NCBI GenBank assembly: GCA_030063045.1
Contig: JAQSEB010000011.1
Span: forward strand, 806,001-870,000
From: Pratylenchus scribneri
Lineage: Eukaryota; Nematoda; Chromadorea; Rhabditida; Pratylenchidae
Reading direction: 5' to 3'
DNA: 64,000 nucleotides
The notes under the pieces are model-generated. The model made no database searches. It saw nothing but the letters and a program-made list of their open reading frames with translations, and was not told the DNA's origin. Made by a program: the position numbers and the translations under genes. Position 1 is the first letter of the stretch. The number at the start of each line of letters is the position of its first letter. Shown in pieces: positions 22,921 through 34,900 of this stretch.

Positions 22921-25900
22921 ATGGATGGACTAAGTCGGCCAGAATTATTGGAGGAAATTGAAAGGCGCGATGAATTGATTGAGCAATTGCAAAATGAGTT
23001 GAGAGGAATGCGAATTTGGCAAATGCAGGCAGAGCGAAGGGAACATGAAATGGCCGAAAAATTGGCCAAATTGGAGGAACAACGGGGAATAATGGTTGGA
23101 AATGGGAATAAATTGGGAATATTAAAATTAAAATATTAAAGAATAATGGAGGGAGCCTTATTGTGCCCGGAGGCCCAATCCAAAATGAAAATATGCATCC
23201 GCCAATTTGCGCACAATTTTCGGATTCCCAATTGAAATTCACACATGCAAGGAAAATTGCAGTTTCGGCAGAAAGTAGTCGATATTTGCATAAAGAACAA
23301 CAACAAATGGAACAGGCAAAACAGCAAGAAAGAAATGGAAATAGAAGATGGTCAAAACAAATGAGCAGGGAAAAGGATCAGGGGTAAAAAGGGACCAATA
23401 TATGCAAATAATTGGCTAACAAAATTGGACTAAATTTCTTGCAGAACATTGGAAATTCTGCGATCAGCAATTTTGTCCAATGAATTCCTTTGCCAATTGG
23501 AATCGGATGAAATTGCGGCGATGATCCAGGGAATGAGGCCAGTCGATGTTCAATCCGAAACGACAATAGTCAAGCAGGGGGAATTGAGCAATGAATTATT
23601 CGTTCTTCAAGGCAAAATTGGCATTGAAATTTTGTGAATATTTTTCATTTTTTTGAAGAAGGACGAGTCCAAGTGAGCAGAGACCAACGATTCATTCGAA
23701 TCATGGAAAGTCCTTGTGTTTTTGGGGAATTGGCAATTTTGTACAATTGCGAGAGGACAGCAACCGTAATTGGTAAATAAATCCATTTGAATTAAAATGC
23801 ATGGTAAATGGAATATTGTAGTCCTTATTTCCGGGTCTAATATTGTTTGGGGCGAAGATGGGGCTATAATAAGTCCCCCAATGGCTCAATGATGGGAATT
23901 GGGTTTAATTGGGATACATTTTAGTAAAAGAATGTCGCAAATGATGGAAAGTGAATATTTTGTGGGGAAAGAGTGGATTTAAAAAAGGCAGATTGGGGCA
24001 ATATTTGATTGATAGAGTGACAGGTGATTAGGAAAAAGTGGGTGAGGGTGGGGTACAGTAGGATGAATAGGAAAAGTCCTTATAGGCATATTGTTGGCAT
24101 TGACAGATATAATAAAAAAAGGGAAAAGTAAAATGCGCCATAGAGGAAGGTTATTTGATGATCGAATTTGGTGCAATGAATACTATTTGGTTAGTCCATT
24201 TTATATAGTATTATGATATCAAAAATGTTAATTAAACAATTCCCAGAAAATTATGACCAAGAAAATTCCCTGATTTGACCTATCTATTTTACCATTTTTG
24301 GTCATTTTTTAGTCTATCTCAATCAAATCCATTCTTTCTATAGGTCAATTTAATGCAACAAATTATTAGATTTAAAGCTATTATATTCCTTTCAAATATT
24401 ATTTTACACTAGATTCTGGTGTGCGAATTTCATTTTTAGAATTAACTATGAATAATGCAAAAATAACAATTAATTTCAATGTCATTAATGTTTGAATTCC
24501 CTCTCTACATATATGTATAGCATTGACCCATTGCCGGCTTTGGTCCTTGCATCGAACCGCATTTCACACAATTATGGTGACCCATGCAAAAAGTCGGCAA
24601 CAACAAAATTTTAACCATTTAAAAAGGCAAATTATTCCTTATCCTTTGGAAATGCCCATTCACTTTTAGATGTGCCCAACTGGGGGAATTGTTGGACGAT
24701 GGCCAATTGATGGCATTGGCCGGCAAAGTTCGGGAGGAATTTTGGCAATTTCGAACAGAAATGGACGAAAATCAATTGGAAGGCCGAATTTATTTGATCA
24801 CCAAAGGGAGGGTGAGCAAAGGGAACAATAATATAAGCGCTGGATCATTTATTATTTATTTAATCAATTTCCTTGGCCATATTTTCAATCTTTGCTCTTT
24901 GTCCCAAACAATTTTTGCCTCTCCAAAATCAGATCAGTTTTCCCTCCTCTGCTGAAATGAGTGCAAACCAAAAATAAATAAAATAAATTGATTGAGAAAA
25001 CATTCATCTCCGATCAGTGTCCCAAACAAAAAGGAAATGAATTCATTTCAAGAGGAGGAGAGAGGCCAAATTCACGTGAATATTTTCCATTTTATTTATC
25101 GCCCATCGAGACTGGATGGGAGGCAACAAATGCTTCCAATTAATTCAGAGAGAATTCGACTTTGTTTTGATTTTGTTTTTGAGATTGGCCAAAAGATTTC
25201 CTCTTTTTTCATTCCTTCCTCATTCTAACCGAATAAATAAACTAACATTCAACAAATCAAAGTCCATTAGCTAATAAAATAATTTATTCCAACTTTCCAA
25301 ATTATCATATCCTAAATTTGTAGATTACCCTTCGTCGTCGACCCCTTCACTCCGATTCACCACCCGAATTGTTGGTTTTGTCTGTTGGTACCGTAATTGG
25401 CCTCCATCAACTCTTCGATTCGATTGCCTCAGGCAAAGGGAAGAAAGGGAGGAATTCGCCACCACAAAACATCGCAATGGGCCAATCACAATCTGCATTG
25501 GCACAACAGCAATATGGAATGGGGAATCGGCCAATCAAGAAGAATATTTCCCGTTCGGACACATCCAACAGCAGCAGCAAAGGGTAGGCACGGGAATGAG
25601 GAGCATTCCACTGAACTTTAGAATATTTGGAATAATAATATCAATGCTCCATTAAATTAATTAAATTGTTTGGGGATCATCAGAAAAATTGAAGAATGAC
25701 AAGAATTTATTTTTGTTAAAATTTCGGACAACTAATATATTTTATAATTTTAATCTTATTACTATAATAGCAGTGCCATATGATATTTTTCAAAATTAAT
25801 TCATTCCATTAAAAATTATTTTATTCCTTTTTCACTTTTATTAAGTATCATATTTCAAGTCAATAAAAATTAATTAATTCTGTCATTAAATAATTATTCT

Positions 25901-28900
25901 CTGTCCAAAGCACAAAATTATCTTCCGATGGCCTTCATCGATGAGTTTAATTCATTTCCGAAGGAATTTGATATTCCATGGCCCAAATGAATTTTGGACT
26001 TTGGCCCAATCCATTCCCATTTCCCATTTCCTATTTCTTCATTATCATCAATTTAATGTCCATGTGGCCATCCAACAGCAGACTTTGTTGTGCCGGCTGC
26101 CACTTTTTTGGCCATAAAAATCATGTGCTCCTAATCTTCTAATCATTCTTTTCAGCCGTCACTCATTCATTAACAACTGTTTTGTTGGTTGAATGGGATG
26201 AGTTGCTGATAATATTTTATTTTAGATTCCCTCCCTCGCTAATTCATCAATCCATTCAGAAACATTCATCCTATTTTAAGCTTCTTTTTTTTGCATGAAA
26301 CTTTTTTGGGCCAAAGTCCACCAAAACACAAGCAAATATAAATAGAATGGCTTTAACTAACTAAATACTCAAAAAGAATTTATATAATAATCCATCTATT
26401 TCGCAAAAAGTTTTCCATTCCTACACATTTCCTTCTGACCTCCATTGTTCTTCGCCTCTCTCAATTTTATTACTTTCTTTCTCGCCAAATCACGTGGTAA
26501 TATATTAAATGGCCAAATGTTGGAACAAAAAATGGCCTCATTTGCCAGTGAAGCATGCACGTGGCTGAATAAACCAAAAATTCTTCCTTTTTTGGATGTC
26601 TTCTACTTTATTTTTAGCCATTAGACAGCCACCGGGTAATCCCTCTTATTATGAGCCTTTTTGAGCCGCACAAAAAGCCGATCATTGGATCAATCGCCTC
26701 GAGGCGATTATCATTCATAAGACACATTCACACCTAAAATTTCCTCTAATCTCCACAATTTCAAATGTTTTACCTTCCTTTTCATTGTCTATTTAAATCT
26801 TCCTTAAAAAATCACCCAAAATTGTAAAAATTAGAAACAAAATATGGTCAATTTATAGCACATCATTCCCATATTAAATATTAATGCCCAACTTCGGTCC
26901 TCTCAATATTTTTTGCTTCTCTCAATTTACCCATTATTCCCACGCAAATTAGCCAAGAACTGGGTCCCAGACTCTCCATTTCCACTTTACTTCCAGACGC
27001 TCTCATCCAACTAACCGGTTTTTCCACCCAATTATATTTTGCTCGTTTTCTACTTTTCCAATTCATTCAAAATGCCATTTTTCTTTTTTCTTGCTTTTTT
27101 CCACTTCTATTTATTCTAATTATCCAAATTTTATTATTATTCCATTCTCATTTTTCATAATTCTCATTGTAAATACACACAATCCAATCTTCAACAAAAT
27201 ATGTAACTGAGTTTAATAGATAAATAACAACAGAATTTAAGCTTTCCCAAAGTTTAATCCATTTTCAAAATTTCCACCTGTTTTTTGGCATTGAATCGAA
27301 GGGAATTTATAAAATATTTTCAGCTGCCATTCTCACAAAAAAGGCAAAATTTAAGATTAAAAATGGACATATTCTTTGGCCTCATTTTAATATCCACTTT
27401 TTCATAATTTTTTTCAGTTCGGGTATTTTCAAACAAATAATCCTATCCACTTTTTCAAGAGTATTTATCCTCGTCAAATTCCTCTCTTTTAATCGCCATG
27501 TTTTCCTTCCGTTTCTCTTTTTCGTCGAATTGCTGATTTTATGGCCATAAATTCCATCCCAGCTGATTAATTCAGCCCTCTTTGTTTTGGTGCATTTTCA
27601 GTGCATCCATCCTCTCTCTCCCATCCTTTCTTTGGCCAATTTTCTCCCCACTTTATTTACGTTTGAGGCCGCAACCACTGGCTGGCCGGCTGGCTGGATC
27701 GATTGGGCCAATTGACAATGAGAAGGCCGCCAGCCGGCTGTCTGGAATTATTTTCTCTTTCCTCATTTCCTTCCCAATTGCACTTTTAATTCCCATCATT
27801 TTCCATTGTTGACTTCATTTCCGCATTATCTAAAGTAGACAAAAAACTTATGACGAGAATCGAGATTGTATATTTAATTTCCCAAATAAAAATATTATTA
27901 TTATAAGAGGACATCATCTCCTCATTATATTCTCCTTCCATCCATTCCAAATTTGCACTTTTTTCCCTCCAATTTTACGGCATTTGACCTTCTTTTATTG
28001 TTGGTTTGGTTGTCTATAGTTTGGTTTAGCAAAAAGATGAGTTGGATTGGTTGAATGAAGATTGGAGAGGGGTCATCGAGCACTCCAACCCAATCCAAAA
28101 TGTCCTTTTTGCCCCCAATTCCCCTTTGGAAGGAATGTTGTTTTCGCCATCATTTTGGTTGGAAAAAGACACTTCCTGCTTCTGTTAGGTCGAAAATTGA
28201 GTGGGCAGCCAAATCGTCACGGGATAAAGAAAAAGGTGACCAAAATGAATTTGGTTTGTCCTCCCATTTTGATGGTCAATTCATCTGGCAGAAAACGATA
28301 ATTAGGGCCAGCAGTTGGCCATTTTATTTGGTCAGCAATTGGGCCATAGTCCAATCATCCTCCCTCCCCCCTCCCTTCATAAATGATTAAACATCATTAA
28401 TCCTTCCTTTCACAATGGTAATTTTTTGGCCAATCATCCCATCCCAATATATTCATTCAAATGCAGTCAAAATCAAAAATTCATTTTCCCATCCAAACAA
28501 TGGAGGAGCCATTGACTTGAATATTATTTATGCCATAGGGATTGCCGAATGAAGGGAAGAAGTATCTCCTCAATCTCACCGCAGAGGGAAACTGTGTTCC
28601 CTCGATTAAAATTACCGTATTCCCTCTTCTTTTCCTTACATCATTTCAGCAATAAAAATAGTTGCCTCTCAACATAAAATTCACTGAAAACTGACGGCAA
28701 CTTTAGTTGAAACAATCTACGTCCATTCCATTTTTTAGTTGTTAAATCACCGTTTTTAAATTCATCTTTCCCTTCCCCTTCATAAAACCCAGAAAACAGA
28801 GTTTTATTGCTTTTACCCACGCGCTCTTTAAAGAAAAAGTCAAAGTCTCAATCAAAAATTTACGATCAACCGTCATTTCCATCTGCTACACATTTTCATT

Positions 28901-31900
28901 ATCAAATATTCCCCCATTTTATTCTATTCCTGTACATATTTTTATTGTATTTTGTGATTGACCCAATCTTAATTTACTATGCAAAAATTTTGGCAATGTT
29001 TTTTATTGTGAAGATTTGCATAATTTTTGAAAACAAATATTCACCAAAAAACATCAAGAATCTCCCATTTATTTCATTCATTTTTTCCATTTTGGCATCT
29101 TCGTCTGAATTCCAAATTGTGCCATTTCCAAAAATATTCTCCCAATTCCCTTTTTCCTTTTTGTTTGTTTGTTTACTTTTTCCAACCTTAAATTTGTTCC
29201 AGCTCCACCATTCTTTGGCCAATGGCTTTTTCTCCTGCCATTCACGTGAATTTTATTCCTCTGATTGAACTCATCCATCGATTTAAATTCACCCCATTCA
29301 TTCATTCCATATGATTATAAATTGATAAGCATATTTCCGTTTGGCCATTTCCTTCCTAAGAAGTTTGCCTCCTTTAAATGCCGTTGAATAATTTTCTTTT
29401 CCCAAATTCTTTCTTCTAAACCTACGTAATTTACACCAAAACATCCACAATAAACCCATTCATTCTTTCAACTTCCTCCTCCCATTTTATTCACGTGAAT
29501 TTCCTCACATTTCACCAAGTCTCATTCCCCTCCCCAGCGATGGCATCCATCCATTCCATCTATTTTCTCTATTTATTCATCCTCGCCCAATTCTTTCGTT
29601 TTTATTCGCCGCCGGGGCGAATCAATTCCCCTATTGCTGTCTCCTTCGAAAGCCCACAAAATTCTCCGCCTCGATATATGTCTGCCCCGCACTTTGTACC
29701 ATTGGCCAAACATTTCTTTTGGGTTCATATCTGGCGCCTTGAGTCATTTTTGGCCACAGTCTGACCAGCAGTCCAGACTCCAGCAGACGATGGCACACTT
29801 AGCCGAGTTCGGAATGTGCCATTTTTGGCTTCCACCCTTTTCTCTTTTTTTTGTATATTCATTTAAATATTTTTTGCCAAGGATTAAATGGCCATTTGTT
29901 TCCAAAGTTCATTCATTCAATGCCATTAATTCTCCAATGTACCATATTCATTCAAATCATTCCATCAAATTGCATCGAATGGTACATTATTTCACACGGA
30001 AATTGAATGACCCCCAGGGCATTTGATTGACAGCCCCTTCTCTTCCAAAAAATGAATGTGTTAATGTCAATTTCGTGAAATATTCCCAACTGTAATTGTT
30101 TTTTACCCATATCCATCAATTAATTTTCCCCAATCAATTGTCATTTTTCTAAAATATTTTATGCCATTTCCACGTAAATTCCTACATTTCCTTCATTTTT
30201 ATTCCGAGTTCGGCCCGTTTATATTGATTCATTCTTTCAGACGGGGCACTCCATCCAACTCTTTCGAAAAAGTGGGCTTTCCCCGTTCTCCTCTCCCATT
30301 CATCCCTAGGGCAACGGCACGAAATGCAATCATCCCATCCAATTCCCTCTTTACCCCTTTTTCACGTTTATTCTCGTCTGCCACTTGTTTTCCTGGCAAA
30401 TTGGATTGCATCAGCCTCATTTTCATTCACATTTTACTTCCTTTTCCTTCTTTTCACACAAAATATTAATATAAAATAAAAAGCCTTAAATTTGCAAATT
30501 TGCATGCGAAATTTGTAAATTTCCAAGAAAAAAAAAAGATTTTTAATTTTTTTATAGTCCCAAACTCCCAAATAACTTCATCATTTCCCATTATGCAGTT
30601 GAAGATACAAAAAAATTTGGCCAATTACTCCAATCCAAATCATCCATCATTTTTTACTAAAAATTATCAACGCTTTTTCCTTTCATTGGTCATCGCCTTC
30701 GCCAATTCATTTCTACAAAAATCAGAATTTTTCCATTCCTTTAGCCAGAAAATTAAATGATTGCCATAAAATAGTGTTTTACATGAATATTCCCAATCCA
30801 TCAATTTCCTAATTGTAAGTAAAATGTAAAATTCTTCATCGTAATCTTACTCATCAATTTGGGCTCGAATTTTTAGTGATATAAAATTTAAAATTATTAC
30901 ACTAAAGACTAATACTAAATAACAATGATATAAAAAACAAAAAGAATATAATTCTCAAAATATTGATTTTATTTAAATTTAGAATGTTTTACAATCCTCA
31001 AAATTACAAATGTTTTATAATCCTCAAATGTTTTACAATTCCCCAATTAAATTACAAATGTTTTACAATTCCCCAATTAAATTACAAATGTTTTACAATC
31101 CTCAAATGTTTTACAATTCCCCAATTAAATTACAAATGTTTTCAATTCCCCAATTAAATTACAAATGTTTTATAATCCTCAAATGTTTTACAATTCCCCA
31201 ATTAAATTACAAATGTTTTACAATCCTCAAATGTTTTACAATTCCCCAATTAAATTACAAATGTTTTACAATCCTCAAATGTTTTACAATTCCCCAATTA
31301 AATTACAAATGTTTTACAATTCCCCAATTAAATTACAAATGTTTTATAATCCTCAAATGTTTTACAATTCCCCAATTAAATTACAAATGTTTTACAATCC
31401 TCAAATGTTTTACAATTCCCCAATTAAATTACAAATGTTTTACAATTCCCCAATTAAATTACAAATGTTTTATAATCCTCAAATGTTTTACAATTCCCCA
31501 ATTAAATTACAAATGTTTTATAATCCTCAAATGTTTTACAATTCCCCAATTAAATTACAAATGTTTTACAATCCTCAAATGTTTTACAATTCCCCAATTA
31601 AATTACAAATGTTTTATAATCCTCAAATGTTTTACAATTCCCCAATTAAATTTCAAATGTTTTACAATTCCCCAATTAAATTACAAATGTTTTACAATCC
31701 TCAAATGTTTTACAATTCCCGATTAAACAAATGTTTTACAATTCCCCATTAAACAAATGTTTTACAATTCCCGATTAAACAAATGTTTTACAATTCCCCA
31801 TTAAACAAATGTTTTACAATTCCCGATTAAACAAATGTTTTACAATTCCCCATTAAACAAATATTTTACAATTCCCCATTAAACAAATGTTTTACAATTC

Positions 31901-34900
31901 CCCATTAAACAAATGTTTTACAATTCCCCAATAAACAAATGTTTTACAATTCCCGATTAAACAAATGTTTTACAATTCCCCATTAAACAAATGTTTTACA
32001 ATTCCCCATCCCCAATGAAATTACAAATGTTTTACAATTCCTCCGAATGTTTACGATTCCTCATATAATTCTTTCTTTTGACTAAATTGGTTTAACGGTA
32101 AATATTTTTTACAAAAATGGATAGCAATTGAGAAAAATTTCATTTTTAGGTAATATTTTCATATATTTAAAATAAAAATTTCCAAAATATTGAGATGTAT
32201 ATGACAAAATAATGAATGAAAATGTTCCATATTTTGGGCATAAATCAAATTAGAAATGCTTCCAAATGTTTAAACATAATACTATACAAAAAATTCACTA
32301 AAATTCTGATCCATAATCATCATCCTCAATTTTATACAATTTAAAAACCTTCCCTCATTTTCATTTTCAAATTATTCCTCATTTTCGACCTTCGTTTGCA
32401 CCAAAACAGCAAATTTTTGTACCGAATCATTCTCTTCGCCTTATCAAACTCATTTTGGCCACCATTTTTGATTCTAATGAGAATGGGCAGTCAAATATTT
32501 ACAACTCCAATCACCTTTTCCACCCCTTAAATGCATTTTAATTTATTGTTGGTCCATCCAATTCTTCATTTGTGCCTTCATTTGCTCATAAATCCACCAA
32601 ATTTTCATATCCAATTTTGTGCCCTTCATTTTGGCTTTATCTACTCTTATTTCCGATTATCAATTATTAATTCATAAAATCAAAATAATATTTGTCTATG
32701 TCTCATAAATCAGACCAGACAAATTATTAATAATTCTCACAATTTAAAGTTCATTCATTAATATTTAAGAAAGGCTCACGTGGTTTGGCCTCCATTCAAA
32801 AACATTAACTTTAACTTGATATAGAGAATAGAATGGTTTATAAATTCATTTGACTTTTTTATGACCCCATCCCTCCCTCCAATCCATTTCTTTGCCATCA
32901 ATTTTATGGCCAATTAAAAATTTCAATATTCATTTTTATGTGAGGTTAAAGGCCAATTTGATCCTCACAATTCGATTCCATATTTCAATCAAAGTTCAAA
33001 AATGGAAATCCTCTCTTTTATTTCATTTAAAAATTCATTTTCCGGCTGGTCCTCCCATTTTCCCCTTTAAAATTTGCCTATAAATTCAGCCAAATTCCCA
33101 TCCAATTAATCCCAAAATTTTACATTTTCCTCCATCGCGTCGTTCAATATTCCCTCCCAAAATTTCCAATCCATTCATTTCCTTTCATTGTAGAAGCAGA
33201 CAATCTTCATTGACCGGCTGCAATTCATTGTTGGGCATTGAGCATCAACAAAATCAACAACAATCTTCATATTTCGTCGATTCCGTCGAAGGTTGCACTC
33301 TTTTGGCAATGTTGGTCGAACAAATTCAAGCAAAATTGCCATCAATCAGTAATTTGGAGCACGGAAATGTTGAACATCAAGGACAAAATGATGATGAAGG
33401 AGATGGACATTCAATTGAGGGAAAAGAAGCATTGGGCCATCATCGAATTGGTGGATTGGCCATGGACGATGGACAAGGAAGCAGCGGATCGGGGGATGAG
33501 GATCGCAGGTGGGAAAGATTTACACGTAAAAATGAAAAAGGGGGATTAGGAATTGGGGAAAGCCAAAAAACATTTGGCTCAAAATAAAAAGGGGAAATGA
33601 TACGGATTAGTTTTTTAAAAAATCCATTCTCCTTCCTTCACTCGATTAGAATTGCATTTTTAATAAATCAAAAAAGTAATTCCCCGAATAAAAGTCCATA
33701 GAATAAAATAAACAAATTCCCACATTGTTTAAAATGAACTTTTCCTAACCAATAATCCCAGAATTGTGACCGCTAATTTCTATTCATTTTCAAATGGTTT
33801 ATTCCCTTCCTCTACTACTATTGATAAGGACAAAAAGCCGCTTAAACTGGCCATTCATCCTCATTAATCTCCTCTCCTGGAATTGTTTTAATATTCATTT
33901 ATTTTATTCGATCATTCCCTTTTCTATTTTTTGTGTTTTGATTTAAAATTGAACAAAAATGTTGCAGAAAATTGCTGCAGTGAGGACATTTTCCAAAATC
34001 CAAAATTGCGTTAATCAAAGATTGAAAAAGAATAAAAAGGGGCCCTTGAATGAATCAGCAAAAAGCAAATAAATAAATAAATTCTTCGCGCATTTTCATT
34101 CATTCCATTCATCTCACTCAGCAGCGAATCCCCAAATTTTCTCATGTTTTACACGGGAATTTTGCTGGAACACAAAATAAAACCATGCAAAGAATTAAAA
34201 AGAAAATAGAGCAAAAATAAATGTAAGAAAGGATCAGCAAAAAAGCCTCATTTTAGATCATTTTATCCCCCAAAACATTTGCCTCCTTTCTTCCAATCCA
34301 TTAATTTATTGGGCCAAATGATGCGCAAAATAATTGAATCAATGTAATTAATCCAATCCATGCATCGATGCTTGCACAAAATTGGATTGATCTCATCCAA
34401 AAAAATGTCCAATCATTTCCCATTTTTCATTCATTTCTTGACGTAATTTCCCCTCCATTGGTTCTAATCACTAATCAACCAGTCTCCTAAAAAATAACAC
34501 CTTTGCCCAAAATGTGATTAAACCATTCCAAATGGACCATTTCTTCCCTCTTATTGAATGTTGTAAACATCAATCAGCAGCCAAATATGTCCCAGAAATT
34601 TATTTTTTTAGTAAAAATGATTCAGTTTCCCTAAAATTGACAAAATTGGCTTCCTTATTCACTAACCTATTATTAGTAAAAATTCCCTTTAAAAGCAAAA
34701 TTGAATGAATCGAAAGGGACAAAATATTCATTGAAAAATAATCCGAATAAAAAAATCAAAATCGTAATCCAAACTAAAAATGAATTTGCAAAAAATAAAC
34801 TGAGAAGACAGACGGCCAATTCCCATTCATTCCGCGGTGGATTGATATTTGATAAGAATAGATAAAGATATATAAAATAATACGATGGTTGGATGATAAG

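Larger units (their letters stand above)
25584..33193 (+). other. PKG giant intron, 7.6 kb, holding minisatellite 2
   Basis: The flanking exons end GG| and start |A, giving Gly in frame, so the intron is phase-consistent. It is AT-rich, with many low-complexity ORFs that I do not support, a possible short secreted ORF near 29540, and minisatellite 2 at 30983-32060. It is far longer than the typical 45-60 bp introns of the window. Confidence 0.6.

Noticed and set aside
24992..25228. Candidate kinase exon ([18 protein letters not shown]...)
   Set aside because: Does not resemble a cyclic-nucleotide domain. Joining 24811 directly to 25324 is in phase and matches the strands better.
28807..29268. 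Plus-strand ORF of 153 codons rich in Phe, Ile and Ser
   Set aside because: Composition fits T-rich non-coding DNA; no signal peptide or domain pattern; lies in the large intron.
31010..31752. ORFs of 195-238 codons through minisatellite 2
   Set aside because: Pure repeat translation; the array lies in an intron.
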